This document shows, piece by piece, positions 9,390 to 18,091 of a stretch of DNA of 64,000 nt. This DNA comes from Streptomyces buecherae (lineage in GTDB: Bacteria > Actinomycetota > Actinomycetes > Streptomycetales > Streptomycetaceae). Position numbers and translations under genes: made by a program. Position 1 is the first letter of the stretch. Every line of letters starts with the position of its first letter. The stretch is taken from positions 6,488,501-6,552,500 of the forward strand of contig NZ_CP060404.1 of NCBI RefSeq assembly GCF_014295035.1. Reading direction: 5' to 3'. Under the pieces are notes generated by a model. That model did no database searches. It was given only the letters and a program-made list of their open reading frames with translations, and had not been told where the DNA came from.

Positions 9390-9560
9390 CCCGCGCCCGG
9401 CGGCCCGGCCGGTCTCGGCGACGGCCTGACGGCGCGCCCGCCGCCCGCCTGCCGCCCACCCTGCCCAGGTACGGAGCGGCCGATGGGGCCCGTGCCCCGC
9501 GCCCCGCGCCGTCGTGGCCCCCGCCGGCTGATCCGCGCGGCGGGCCGGCGGGCGGCGCCG

Positions 9561-9848
9561 TCAGTGGTACGGGATCGGGCGCGGTGGGGCGGCGGCCAGC
9601 GCGCGGGAGGTGCCGCGCGCCGACGGTACGCGCCCGTGCGGCGCGTGCCCCGGCGTGTGGCGGCGTACCTGCTCGGGCTCGACCGTCCACTCCACGCCGC
9701 CGCGCTCCGGCCGGATGAAGACCAGGAACGTCGTGCGTCGGGTGGTCGGCGAGGTGTACGGGCCGGCGTCGGTCAGCACGCCGACGCGGCCCGTGGTCAG
9801 GTCCTCCACGGCGTCGCCGATCGCCTCGACCGCCTCTTCCTCGGTCAC
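9561..9848 (-). CDS. small hypothetical protein, coupled to upstream gene
   Basis: Unrecognised 95-residue protein. It begins TEEEAVEAIGDAVEDLTTGR, an acidic amphipathic helix, then has a short beta-type stretch (RTTFLVFIRPERGGVEWTVEP) and a basic Pro/Ala-rich tail. The GTG start overlaps the stop of the preceding small gene as GTGA, the usual sign of translational coupling. Only this arrangement and the coding-like composition support it. Confidence 0.5.
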   Translation of the reverse strand: MTEEEAVEAIGDAVEDLTTGRVGVLTDAGPYTSPTTRRTTFLVFIRPERGGVEWTVEPEQVRRHTPGHAPHGRVPSARGTSRALAAAPPRPIPYH

Positions 9849-10120
9849 TTCCCCCACCGCCCGTTCACGATCGCGATCCGCGCGCTGAGCCGCTCCCGGG
9901 GCGTGGGCAGCCGTACCGCCGCCGCCTCCGCCTCCCACCGGTCGCCCCCGGTGAGCGCGCGCAACGCGACGCGGCCCGCGCCGGGGCGCAGCACGACCCC
10001 CATCCGGCCCGACGACTCGTCCATGGCCAACTCGCCGCGTGCCGGCCCCCGCTCGGGGTCCATCGGCCACGGGCCACCCGACCCGTCCAGCGCTGCCGGA
10101 GGCTTCCCCATGGAGGTCAT
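9845..10120 (-). CDS. small hypothetical protein
   Basis: Unrecognised 91-residue protein. It has a Met/Pro/Gly-rich start, then a beta-rich segment (GELAMDESSGRMGVVLRPG and RVALRALTGGDRWEAEA) and an arginine-rich end. The ATG at 10120 is preceded by GGAAGGG about 10 nt upstream; a second ATG lies 3 codons in. It forms a two-gene unit with the next small gene through a GTGA overlap. The 10121-10405 gap upstream holds its promoter region and no other gene I can support. Confidence 0.5.
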   Translation of the reverse strand: MTSMGKPPAALDGSGGPWPMDPERGPARGELAMDESSGRMGVVLRPGAGRVALRALTGGDRWEAEAAAVRLPTPRERLSARIAIVNGRWGK

Positions 10121-10405
10121 CGGTCCGTATCCCTTCCTCAAGGTGTGGGGCCCACGTGCGCCCGCGCGGAGACCAGCCCAGAGTGGGCCAACCGGCGGCG
10201 TGTGGCGGGGAAGGCGGGATGTGCGGCGCGTCAGGTAGGAAATCAGCCTGTACCACCCGGGCGGTTGACCCGGCGGTACGCGGGAGACCACGCGTGAGGG
10301 CACGCGCGCCCCGGCGGCGCCGAGGCGGTGGAAGTCGACGCGTCGGCGGCCCCCGTCTTCTTCCGTTCGCGGCGAGGCCGCTTAACACGTAGCCGCTCGG
10401 GTCGG

Positions 10406-10987
10406 TCAACGGCGCACCTGGTAGCGCAGGTGGAGCACGCGGTCGCCCTGAACCACCAGGTCGGGTCCCTCCAGCAGGTGCTGTGCGTGGACCGACCCGA
10501 AGTAGCGCTTGCCGGAGCCGAACACGACGGGTACGACGTCCATGCGCACCTCGTCGACCAGACCCGCGGCAAGTACCTGGCCACCGACGTCGCCAGCGGC
10601 GACCTCGACCAAGCGGTCACCCGCGAGCTCCTGCGCCTTGGCCACGGCTGCTTCGACGCCGTCGACGAAGTGAAAGGGTGCCTTGGGGTCCCAGCCCTCG
10701 GGCTGCGGCCGGTGCGTCACGACGACCATGTGGTCCATCCCGCCCGGCGGCTTCCCGTCCCAGCCGTCCGTCAGGTCGAAGACGTGGCGGCCGACGACCG
10801 TGACGCCGATCTGGTCCCAGTACGGTCGGATGTAGTCGTAGGACGCCTGCGACACCTTCAACGCGCCGCTCTCGTCCAACGGGACGTCACCGCTCAGCAA
10901 CCAGTCGAACAGCGGTCCAGGCTGGTCGTTCTCGTCCGCGACGAAACCGTCCACCGACACCGAGCTGTACATGACGACCTTGCCCAC
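10406..10987 (-). CDS. dihydrofolate reductase family protein (RibD C-terminal type)
   Basis: 193-residue cytosolic protein with the RibD_C/DHFR-like fold. The N-terminus MYSSVSVDGFVADENDQPGP and the central VTVVGRHVFDLTDGW (motif for NADPH binding) plus the C-terminal EVRMDVVPVVFGSGKRYF pattern are diagnostic. Such small actinobacterial proteins are reductases of unknown substrate rather than housekeeping DHFR. The GTG at 10987 is selected because GGAGGAGA lies 5 nt before it; the frame remains open upstream. Confidence 0.85.
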   Translation of the reverse strand: MGKVVMYSSVSVDGFVADENDQPGPLFDWLLSGDVPLDESGALKVSQASYDYIRPYWDQIGVTVVGRHVFDLTDGWDGKPPGGMDHMVVVTHRPQPEGWDPKAPFHFVDGVEAAVAKAQELAGDRLVEVAAGDVGGQVLAAGLVDEVRMDVVPVVFGSGKRYFGSVHAQHLLEGPDLVVQGDRVLHLRYQVRR

Positions 10988-11080
10988 GGGGCTCTCCTCC
11001 GCTTCGGGGTGCCCCAAGTTAGCGTGTGCGGGCTGGCACTTCGCATGGCAGGGCTACGGATCTCCCCGTGGCCGGGTCGA

Positions 11081-11109
11081 GGCGGCCCGAAGCCGGCTAC
11101 CGGGCCGCC
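11081..11109 (-). terminator. hairpin terminator after HAD gene
   Basis: GGCGGCCCG (11081-11089) and CGGGCCGCC (11101-11109) form a 9-bp stem with an 11-nt loop just past the HAD gene stop. Confidence 0.6.
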
Positions 11110-11113
11110 CGGC

Positions 11114-11788
11114 TCACGGGGCGATGTGCAGGGTGAGGCCGCCGTCCGGCAGCGCCTCGACGCGGACCTGCGTCAGGTCGCGCACGTGGGCCGTGGGCGC
11201 GTGGGCCGCCGCGCGGGGACCGACGCCGACCACGCGCATGCCCGCCGCGCGGGCCGCGGCGATGCCCACCTCGGAGTCCTCGAAGGCGACGCAGTCGGCG
11301 GGCGCGAACCCCAGCTCCGCCGCGCCCTTGAGGAACCCCTCCGGGTCGGGCTTGCTGGCGCTCACGGACTCGGCGGTGACCCGCACGCGCGGCATCGGCA
11401 GCGCGGCGGCCTCCATCCGGGCCTGGGACAGGCCGCGGTCGGCCGAGGTGACCAGGGCGTGCGGCAGCCGCGCCAGGGAGGCGAGGAACGCGGGCGCGCC
11501 CGCGATCGGCACCACGCCGTCCACGTCGGAGGTCTCCCAGGCGAGCATGCGGGCGTTGTCGGCGAGGTTCTCCTCGTGCGGGCGGTCGGGGAGGAGCACG
11601 GCCATGGTGGCCTGGCCCTGCCGCCCGTGTACGACCTTGATCACGCTGTCGCCGTCGAGGCCGTGCTCCGCGGCCCAGCGCCGCCAACAGCGCTCCACGA
11701 CGGCGTCGGAATTGACGAGCGTCCCGTCCATGTCGAGGAGCAGCGCCTTGACGGCGCCGATGGTCTGGGGGGTGCTCGTGGGAGCCAT
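11114..11788 (-). CDS. HAD-family sugar-phosphatase-like hydrolase
   Basis: Haloacid-dehalogenase phosphatase, 224 residues. Motif I LLDMDGTLVNSD gives the Asp nucleophile (Asp19) and acid/base (Asp21). VTSADRG is motif II, KPDPEGF contains the motif III Lys, and AFEDSEVGIAAARAAG is motif IV. The helical cap between motifs I and II is of the beta-phosphoglucomutase/sugar-phosphatase type. It likely dephosphorylates small sugar phosphates in the cytosol. The ATG at 11788 has AGGAG 6 nt upstream. Confidence 0.88.
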   Translation of the reverse strand: MAPTSTPQTIGAVKALLLDMDGTLVNSDAVVERCWRRWAAEHGLDGDSVIKVVHGRQGQATMAVLLPDRPHEENLADNARMLAWETSDVDGVVPIAGAPAFLASLARLPHALVTSADRGLSQARMEAAALPMPRVRVTAESVSASKPDPEGFLKGAAELGFAPADCVAFEDSEVGIAAARAAGMRVVGVGPRAAAHAPTAHVRDLTQVRVEALPDGGLTLHIAP

Positions 11789-11952
11789 GGGGCACTCCTG
11801 GGCTCGGCGTGGGCGCGCGGTGCGCGAAGGAAAGCGGCCCCGCCCACGGTCAGGGGTGCGGGCGGAACCACTTTGTTTCTCAAACATACAAAGAGTCGTC
11901 CCGCGACGCCAGCGCCCCCGGTCATGGCCCGGATGAACACCTCATATCCGCC

Positions 11953-11984
11953 GTGTGACGGACCCGCGCGCGGGTCCGTCACAC
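11953..11984 (-). terminator. hairpin terminator after peptidoglycan-binding protein gene
   Basis: A perfect 32-bp palindrome with arm GTGTGACGGACCCGCG (11953-11968) lies 45 nt past the stop codon at 12029. It may also shield the divergently read HAD promoter region. Confidence 0.75.
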
Positions 11985-12028
11985 GTCCGCGCCCCGCCGG
12001 CTCCGGCGGCACGCGCGGCCCCGCCGGG

Positions 12029-13021
12029 TCACGGCTGGTCCGTGCGGGCCTCCAGGTAGTCGCGGGTGTGCGGGCCGTAGACGCCCTCCGGGTCGGCGGT
12101 GATGTCGTGGCGGCGCTGGTAGGTGCCGACCGCGTCCGTGACGCTCGCGTCGTACTCGCCGTCCACCGTGCCGACGTAGGTCCAGGTCTGGCGCAGCCGG
12201 TCCTGGAGTTCGGCGACCTCGGTGCCGCTGTCGCCCTGGCGCAGCACGGGCGGGCCCGTAGGTTCGGTCGGTCGCGGCGGGTCGGCCGGGGCCGAGGTGG
12301 AGGGCGTGGGCCGCTCGCTCGGCCGGTCGGGAGCGCCGGTCTCGGAGGGGCGCGCCGAGGACGCGGAGGGCGAGGCGCTGGGCTCGCGCGTCCGCGACGG
12401 CGTCGCCGACGGTGTCGCGGACGGGCTCGCGCCGCCCGAGCGCGAGGCGCTGGGCGAGGGGGTCGCGGTGCTGCTCGGCGGTGGCGTCGCGCCGTCGGTC
12501 ATCCGCCCGTCCCAGGTGGGCAGGGCCGCGGAGGGGGTGGCCGCGCGGTCGTCGGTCAGCGCGCGGTCGTCCGACCCCTCGCCGCTCCGGCCGCCGAGCA
12601 GCCCGGTGCCGAAGGCGACGGTGCCCACCACGGCGACCAGGACCGCCGCCGCGATCACGATCGCCAGCGGGCGCCGCCGCCGGTGCCGTGCCGGTCTGCC
12701 CCCCGCCCCGGTGTCGCCCCCGTCCGGTCCGTCCCCGTGCCCCGCACCGCCGGCCGGCGCGGCGCCCGTGGCACCCCCGGGCGCCCCGCCCGCCGCTGCC
12801 GAGCCGGCGTCCGCCTGGTCGGCGTCCGCCTGGTCGGCGTTCGGCGGGTCGTCGTCGAAGAGGCGCAGGTCGTCGGGGTTGGGGCCGGTCTCGGGTGTCT
12901 CGGGCAGCGCGGCGGTCGTCGCGAGGTCCGGCAGGCCGGCCCCGCGCGCCGCGCAGGCGCATCCCGGTCGCCCGTCCGCGCGCGGCGGTGCGAAGCAGTG
13001 CGGGCAGAGTTCTCCCGTCAC
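12029..13021 (-). CDS. membrane protein with C-terminal peptidoglycan-binding domain
   Basis: 330-residue single-pass protein. The cytosolic N-terminus has a small cysteine cluster (CPHCFAPP...CACA), probably a zinc ribbon, then an acidic Asp/Ala linker with a doubled NADQADADQADA segment. A transmembrane helix (LAIVIAAAVLVAVVGTVAF) follows, then a long Ser/Pro/Thr-rich extracytoplasmic stalk, and a C-terminal PG_binding_1 domain (LRQGDSGTEVAELQDRL...YVGTVDGEYD...AVGTYQRRH). It may link a cytosolic signal to cell-wall state. GGAGGG lies 6 nt before the GTG start. It is divergent from the MFS gene, 192 bp apart. Confidence 0.82.
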   Translation of the reverse strand: MTGELCPHCFAPPRADGRPGCACAARGAGLPDLATTAALPETPETGPNPDDLRLFDDDPPNADQADADQADAGSAAAGGAPGGATGAAPAGGAGHGDGPDGGDTGAGGRPARHRRRRPLAIVIAAAVLVAVVGTVAFGTGLLGGRSGEGSDDRALTDDRAATPSAALPTWDGRMTDGATPPPSSTATPSPSASRSGGASPSATPSATPSRTREPSASPSASSARPSETGAPDRPSERPTPSTSAPADPPRPTEPTGPPVLRQGDSGTEVAELQDRLRQTWTYVGTVDGEYDASVTDAVGTYQRRHDITADPEGVYGPHTRDYLEARTDQP

Positions 13022-13213
13022 GTTGTTCCCTCCCTCGTACGTCGCTGGCGATTATGCAGACCGGACACGTGTTCGCGCAGGCGGACGTCCGCGGTGGGGA
13101 CGGCGCTCGACAGGCCGTAACCGGGCAAACGGGTGAGGATGGGATGAGCGGCCGGCCGCCGTCGGCGGCCAGCGGCACCACGCGCAGCCGACCCACGGAC
13201 AAGGAGACGCCAC

Positions 13214-15334
13214 ATGGCCGAGGACGCACGTTCGCGGGGCCCGCTGCCCGGCGGGCCCGCCGCGTCCGCCGCCGGCGCCGCCAGCCACCCGGCCGCCCAC
13301 CCGGACCGACACCACGACCACGAACGGCGCACCGTGCTGGTGGCGATCGGCGCGCTGCTGCTCGGCATGTTGCTCGCCGCCCTCGACCAGACGATCGTCT
13401 CGACGGCGCTGCCCACCATCGTCAGCGACCTCGGCGGCCTGGAGCACCTGTCCTGGGTGGTGACGGCGTACCTGCTCGCCGCGACCGCCGCGACGCCCCT
13501 GTGGGGCAAGCTCGGCGACCAGTACGGGCGCAAGAACCTCTACCAACTGGCCATCGTCATCTTCCTCATCGGCTCGGCCCTGTGCGGCATCGCCCAGGAC
13601 ATGCCCCAGCTCATCGGCTTCCGCGCGGTGCAGGGGCTCGGCGGTGGCGGGCTGATCGTGCTGTCCATGGCGATCGTCGGCGACCTCGTGCCGCCCCGGG
13701 AGCGGGGCCGCTACCAGGGCCTGTTCGGCGCCGTCTTCGGGGCCACCAGCGTGCTCGGGCCGCTGCTCGGCGGCGTCTTCGTGGACCACCTGAGCTGGCG
13801 CTGGGTGTTCTACATCAACCTGCCCGTGGGCGTCGTGGCCCTGCTGGTGATCGCCGCCGCGCTGCACATCCCGCGCCACCGCACCCGGCACACCATCGAC
13901 TACCTGGGCACCTTCCTCATCGCGGCCGTCGCCGCCTGCCTGGTCCTGGTGGCCTCGCTCGGCGGTGTCACCTTCGGCTGGGACTCCTGGCAGATCACCG
14001 GCCTCGGCGTGCTGGCCATCGCGCTGCTCGCGGCCTTCGTCCGCGTCGAGCGGCGGGCCGTGGAGCCCGTGCTGCCGCTGCGGCTCTTCCGCAGCCGCAC
14101 CTTCGCGCTCTGCTCGGCCATCGGCTTCGTCATCGGCTTCGCGATGTTCGGCAGCATGACCTACCTGCCGACGTTCCTCCAGGTCGTCCACGACGTCACG
14201 CCGACCATGTCCGGCGTGCACATGCTGCCCATGGTGCTCGGGCTGCTCATCGCCTCCACGGCCTCCGGGCAGATCGTCAGCCGCACCGGCCACTACCGCG
14301 TCTTCCCCATCGCCGGCACCGCCGTCACCGCGCTCGGCCTGCTGCTGCTCCACCAGCTCGACCGGCACAGCGGCGTGGCCGAGATGAGCGCGTACTTCTT
14401 CGTCTTCGGCCTCGGGCTCGGCCTGGTGATGCAGGTCCTGGTGCTAATCGTGCAGAACGCGGTGGACTACGCGGACCTCGGCGTGGCCACCTCGGGCGCC
14501 ACGTTCTTCCGCTCCATCGGCGCCTCGTTCGGCGTCTCCATCTTCGGCACGATCTTCGCCAACAAGCTCGGCCCGCGCATATCCGACGCGCTCGCCGGAC
14601 AGCCGCTGCCACCCGGCGTGAACCCCGACTCGCTCAGCGCCGACCCGCGCGCGGTGAGCGGACTCCCGCCCGGCGAGCGCGCCGGCGTGCTCGACGCGTA
14701 CGCCGCCTCCATCACCGACGTGTTCCTGTACGCGGTGCCGCTGGTGCTCGTCGCGCTGGCGCTCGCCTGGTTCCTGCGGGAGGAGCCGCTGCGCGCGTCC
14801 GTGACCGCCCCGGAGGCGAGCGAGGTGCTGGCCAGCAACCCCGTCGAACGCACCTCGCGCGACGAGGTGGCCCGCGCGTTGTCCACGCTCGGCAGCCGCG
14901 AGGGCCGCAAGCACGTCTACGCCGAGATCGCCGAGCGGGCCGGCGTCGAGCTGCGGCCGGCGTCCTGCTGGTTGCTGCTGCGGATCAACTACCACGGCTT
15001 CGTGGAACCCGCCCTGCTCGCCGAGCGCGCCGACCTGCCCCTCGGCGTGGTCACCGCCGCCGCCCGGCAGGTCGAGGAGCGCCGCCTCGCGGAGCGCGAG
15101 GGCCTGTCGCTGGTCCTCACCGAGCGGGGCCGCGAGGTCGCGGCCCGCCTCGCGCACGCCCGCGAGGAGTCGCTCGCCGCACTGCTCGGCGACTGGTGGG
15201 GCCCGGATCGCCCGACCGACCTGGTGGCCCTGGTCCACGAGCTGACCGGCGAGCTGTGCGGCTCCGACGGCGAACGCCCGCACAACGGCGACGCCTACCG
15301 GCCGAAGGCCGGCGTGCGCCGCCGTCCGGTGTGA
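13214..15334 (+). CDS. DHA2-type MFS drug exporter fused to winged-helix domain
   Basis: 706-residue fusion. Residues about 40-540 form a 14-helix drug:H+ antiporter of the EmrB/QacA type with ALDQTIVSTALPTI, motif A GKLGDQYGRK and motif C-like LGPLLGGVFVDHLSWRW. After the last helix (LYAVPLVLVALALAWFL) comes a roughly 160-residue cytosolic domain whose helices VYAEIAERAGVELRPASCWLLLRI and LVLTERGREVAARL follow the MarR-type winged-helix pattern. The fused domain may sense the exported compound. AAGGAGA supports the ATG. No separate regulator gene adjoins it. Confidence 0.88.
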   Translation: MAEDARSRGPLPGGPAASAAGAASHPAAHPDRHHDHERRTVLVAIGALLLGMLLAALDQTIVSTALPTIVSDLGGLEHLSWVVTAYLLAATAATPLWGKLGDQYGRKNLYQLAIVIFLIGSALCGIAQDMPQLIGFRAVQGLGGGGLIVLSMAIVGDLVPPRERGRYQGLFGAVFGATSVLGPLLGGVFVDHLSWRWVFYINLPVGVVALLVIAAALHIPRHRTRHTIDYLGTFLIAAVAACLVLVASLGGVTFGWDSWQITGLGVLAIALLAAFVRVERRAVEPVLPLRLFRSRTFALCSAIGFVIGFAMFGSMTYLPTFLQVVHDVTPTMSGVHMLPMVLGLLIASTASGQIVSRTGHYRVFPIAGTAVTALGLLLLHQLDRHSGVAEMSAYFFVFGLGLGLVMQVLVLIVQNAVDYADLGVATSGATFFRSIGASFGVSIFGTIFANKLGPRISDALAGQPLPPGVNPDSLSADPRAVSGLPPGERAGVLDAYAASITDVFLYAVPLVLVALALAWFLREEPLRASVTAPEASEVLASNPVERTSRDEVARALSTLGSREGRKHVYAEIAERAGVELRPASCWLLLRINYHGFVEPALLAERADLPLGVVTAAARQVEERRLAEREGLSLVLTERGREVAARLAHAREESLAALLGDWWGPDRPTDLVALVHELTGELCGSDGERPHNGDAYRPKAGVRRRPV

Positions 15335-15358
15335 ACCACGGCCCCCGCGCCGTTCCCG

Positions 15359-15874
15359 TCAGACCAGGCCCTTGGCGAACCAGTGCTCCGCGTACGGATC
15401 GTCGTTGTAGCGCTCGATCTCGACATAGCCGTGTCGCTTGTACAGCGCCCGCGCCTCGACCAGGTCGTTGCGGGTGTCCAGGATGAGACGCCGGGCGCCC
15501 AGCTCCCGCGCGCTCGCGTGCGCCGCGGCCAGCAGCGCGGAGCCGCCGCCCGTGCCGCGCTCGGCGGGCCGCACGTACAGCCGCTTCAGCTCCGCCGTCG
15601 CCGCGTCGCGCAGCCGCACCCCGGCACAGCCCGCCGCCGCGCCCCCGTACCGCCCGACCAGGAACACCGCGCGCGGCGGTATCAGGTCGTCGCTGTGGTG
15701 CTCCAGGAGACCCGACTCGATCTCCTCGGGGGTCGATCGTCGGTTCTCGTGCCGCAGGTAGTAGCGGTCGCTCACTTCGACGAAGTACGCGCGCAGCAAC
15801 GCGGCCGACTCCGGCGTGTGTACGGGTCGCGCGGCGACCTCCCAGGTCGCCCGCTGGGTGAAGGCTGATGTCAT
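15359..15874 (-). CDS. GNAT family N-acetyltransferase
   Basis: 171-residue acetyltransferase. The core AELKRLYVRPAERGTGGGSALLAAA holds the acetyl-CoA loop (R-G-T-G-G-G), followed by ARRLILDTRNDLVEARALYKRHGYVEIE, the classic GNAT motif B. The substrate is unknown. In-frame starts exist at 15892, 15883 and 15874. I chose 15874 because CACAAT lies 7 nt upstream, suggesting a leaderless mRNA, while none has a good Shine-Dalgarno. It is convergent with the MFS-fusion gene (24 bp apart). Confidence 0.85.
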   Translation of the reverse strand: MTSAFTQRATWEVAARPVHTPESAALLRAYFVEVSDRYYLRHENRRSTPEEIESGLLEHHSDDLIPPRAVFLVGRYGGAAAGCAGVRLRDAATAELKRLYVRPAERGTGGGSALLAAAHASARELGARRLILDTRNDLVEARALYKRHGYVEIERYNDDPYAEHWFAKGLV

Positions 15875-15943
15875 GCGGGTCATTGTGAGCACCCGCCGCG
15901 GGCCGCCGCAGCCGCGTTTCGCCGGGTCAGCGGGGCGCGGGCC

Positions 15944-16279
15944 TCAGCCCTTGGGCGACGCCTGCTGCACGACCTCGAAGGACCACAGCGTGGCGCCGGT
16001 GGAGGCCGGCTTGGGCCGCTCGCCACCCTCGCCGCCGTGGCTGCCCTGGCCGCCCTGGCCGGCTTTCATGGTGCTCTCCATCCACGCCGCGAAGTCCTCC
16101 TCGCTGCGCCAGCGGGTGTAGACGAGGTACTGGTCGGTGCCCTCAACGGGGCGCAGCAGCTCGAACCACTCGAAGCCGTCGGAGCCCTCCACGGCGCCGG
16201 CCCGGGCGGCGAAGCGCTGCTCCAGCACCTCGCGCTGCTCCGCCGGAACCGTCAGTACGTTGATCTTGACGACGCTCAC
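15944..16279 (-). CDS. antibiotic biosynthesis monooxygenase (ABM) family protein
   Basis: 111-residue dimeric alpha/beta-barrel protein of the ABM fold. It begins VVKINVLTVPAEQREVLEQRF, continues with GSDGFEWFELLRPVEGTDQYLVYTRWRSEEDFAAWM, and has a Gly/His-rich loop before the last strand (LWSFEVV). Family members include cofactor-free monooxygenases and IsdG-type haem oxygenases. The Asn-Trp-His haem-degrading triad is not evident, so the role is open. The GTG at 16279 has GAGAGG about 6 nt upstream. Confidence 0.83.
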   Translation of the reverse strand: MSVVKINVLTVPAEQREVLEQRFAARAGAVEGSDGFEWFELLRPVEGTDQYLVYTRWRSEEDFAAWMESTMKAGQGGQGSHGGEGGERPKPASTGATLWSFEVVQQASPKG

Positions 16280-16355
16280 TCGACACCTCTCACACCCGGA
16301 GGCCACCGCGCCGGCGACCTCGCCTCGGTCCTGTGCGAGCAGTCTCCTACATCGC

Positions 16356-16388
16356 CCGGGGCGCCGGCCGAGGCGGTCGGCGCCCCGG
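16356..16388 (-). terminator. hairpin terminator after DUF4352 lipoprotein gene
   Basis: CCGGGGCGCCG (16356-16366) and CGGCGCCCCGG (16378-16388) form an 11-bp stem whose loop has a further 3-bp stem, 38 nt past the lipoprotein stop. Confidence 0.7.
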
Positions 16389-16426
16389 CCGGCGTGGCCG
16401 CCCCGCCCGCCCCCGCCCGAGCCGGG

Positions 16427-17107
16427 CTACTTCGGCAGCTCGACCGTGAAGGAGGGGGACTCGCCCCCGGCGTTCGCGTCGTAGTAGTGGACGACCCCAC
16501 CGCGCCGCACGACGTCGAGCACCAGCCGCCCCGTCACGGACTGCCCGGGCTTGTACGTCGTGTCCAGGTCCGCCCCCTCGCCGACGCCCTCCAGCGTGGT
16601 GGCGTCCTGCGCGGCGGTCTTGGCGTCCTCCCACTTCATCATCCCGTAGGCGGCGAAGTCGGCCGGCGCCCCGCCGGTGTTGCGCACGGTGAGGGTGAGG
16701 GCGACGTACTGCCCCTTCTCGGGCTGGTTGGTGGTGTTGACCTGCGCGGGCGTCACGTACTCCGCGCTGACCACCGTCACCTTCATCCGGGAGGTGACCT
16801 TGAAGTTCTCGCCGTACTCGTCGGTCTCGCCGACCTCGTACGTGCCCGACTCGCCGACCGCGAGCGACGGGGCCTTGGCGGCGGGCGCGGTCTTCGCCTC
16901 GGTCGTCTCCTCGGGCACGTCGAGCGGGGCGTCGCCGGCGGCCTCGGCGTCCGTACCGGTGGCGGCCTCGCTGGCGGCCGGCCGCGTCGCCGATGCGGCC
17001 GGGTCGGCGGCGCCCTTGCCGTCACCCCCGTCGTCGGAGCAGCCGGCGAGTACGGCGCTCAGCAGCGCCGCGGACGTCAGGACAGCAAGGGCGCGGGACA
17101 CGCGCAT
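16427..17107 (-). CDS. DUF4352-type lipoprotein
   Basis: 226-residue lipoprotein: signal peptide with lipobox LAGC (Cys22), a long Ala/Thr/Asp-rich linker, and a C-terminal immunoglobulin-like DUF4352/telomeric-repeat-factor-type domain (YVALTLTVRNTGGAPADF...TTYKPGQSVTGRLVLDVVRRGGVVHYY). It sits on the outer face of the membrane. Family members have no agreed function. GGGGGG lies just upstream of the ATG. No partner gene is evident. Confidence 0.85.
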   Translation of the reverse strand: MRVSRALAVLTSAALLSAVLAGCSDDGGDGKGAADPAASATRPAASEAATGTDAEAAGDAPLDVPEETTEAKTAPAAKAPSLAVGESGTYEVGETDEYGENFKVTSRMKVTVVSAEYVTPAQVNTTNQPEKGQYVALTLTVRNTGGAPADFAAYGMMKWEDAKTAAQDATTLEGVGEGADLDTTYKPGQSVTGRLVLDVVRRGGVVHYYDANAGGESPSFTVELPK

Positions 17108-17245
17108 GGGACCCCCCGAATGGCCACCAGCGGCCCGAGCGCCGCTGGTGCGGGCTCAGTATGCACCGAACGGTTCCCTTTGGGCGCATGGCGTATCTCA
17201 CCCGCTTAGTTCTCCGCGGCCGACCGCCCGAGGGCCGCCGAGTGA

Positions 17246-17515
17246 TCAGGTCGCGGTCAGGTACGCCGGTCGGGGCGGGGGCGCCGGCCAGACGGCGGCG
17301 GCGGCATCGGGGCCGGAGACGCCCACGGCGTCGATCAGCCGCAGCGCGGTGACCACCGCGAGGTCGTACTCGTGCGCCGCCAGCAGCCCGTCCGCGTACG
17401 GACCGGGCCGAGCGTTCTGGATGAGCGCCCGACCGCGCTCCCGGCCACGCTCGATGCGCTCGATGTTCGACTGACGCTCGGCCTTCGTCATGGCGAGTGC
17501 GGTTGCGATATCCAC
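17246..17515 (-). CDS. small hypothetical protein
   Basis: Unrecognised 89-residue soluble protein. The first half is helical and highly charged (KAERQSNIERIERGRERGR); the second half is Ala/Leu-rich (HEYDLAVVTALRLIDAVGVSG) with a Pro-rich end. The GTG at 17515 is preceded by GGAAGG with 6-nt spacing, better than the upstream ATGs at 17554 and 17563. The gene stands alone between the lipoprotein and DUF2000 genes on the same strand. Confidence 0.6.
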   Translation of the reverse strand: MDIATALAMTKAERQSNIERIERGRERGRALIQNARPGPYADGLLAAHEYDLAVVTALRLIDAVGVSGPDAAAAVWPAPPPRPAYLTAT

Positions 17516-17680
17516 GCGTGTCCTTCCACGGAGAGAGTTGCCTGCGCCGACCATGGTGGCCAACGCGCCCCGGCCTGTCCGGGAAACATTTCCGGTCCGG
17601 GGCGTGCACCCGGGCCCGTCGGCGCCCGTGGCACTCCGCGCGCCCCGTACGCGCGCGGACGCAACCCCCTGGCGTGCCGG

Positions 17681-18091
17681 TCAGTCGTGCATCCGCAGCC
17701 CCCGGACGACCTTGTCCACGGCCGCGCGGGGGCCGCGCACCGCCAGGCCCGCCAGGTCGAGGTCCGGGGCGGGCACGGCCAGTACGGCGGCGCGGTTGTC
17801 GTCGTCGTTGTCCGTGGCGAACAGCTCCACCGGGTACAGCGCCGTGCTCACGCCCCGGTTCAGGGCGCGCTGGTGCGTACGGAGCAGGGTGGCGGCCTCG
17901 GCCGCGTAGACGAGGACGGGCTCGCGGAACATCGGCAGGTACCCGTTGCCCGAGCCGTCCTCGTAGGGCTTGCCCACGACGTCAGCCCCGGCGTGAGCGA
18001 TGCCACTGGAGAGGAACGCGGTTACGTTCAACTTCTGCCAGGCGGCGAGGTCGCTCCGGACAATTACCGCGATCTTGGTGTCAAAGCGCAT
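17681..18091 (-). CDS. DUF2000 family protein
   Basis: 136-residue soluble protein matching the DUF2000 pattern. It starts MRFDTKIAVIVRSDLAAWQKLNVTA (beta strand then helix), has GKPYEDGSGNGYLPMFREPVLVYAA in the middle and AVPAPDLDLAGLAVRGPRAAVDKVV at the end. The fold resembles peptidyl-tRNA hydrolase 2, and the biochemical role is unknown. The ATG at 18091 fits the family start; no Shine-Dalgarno sequence is visible. Confidence 0.8.
   Translation of the reverse strand: MRFDTKIAVIVRSDLAAWQKLNVTAFLSSGIAHAGADVVGKPYEDGSGNGYLPMFREPVLVYAAEAATLLRTHQRALNRGVSTALYPVELFATDNDDDNRAAVLAVPAPDLDLAGLAVRGPRAAVDKVVRGLRMHD

Noticed and set aside
12412..15486. 1024-residue plus-strand open frame
   Set aside because: Reads through the peptidoglycan-binding and MFS genes in a wrong frame with Arg-rich, domain-free sequence.
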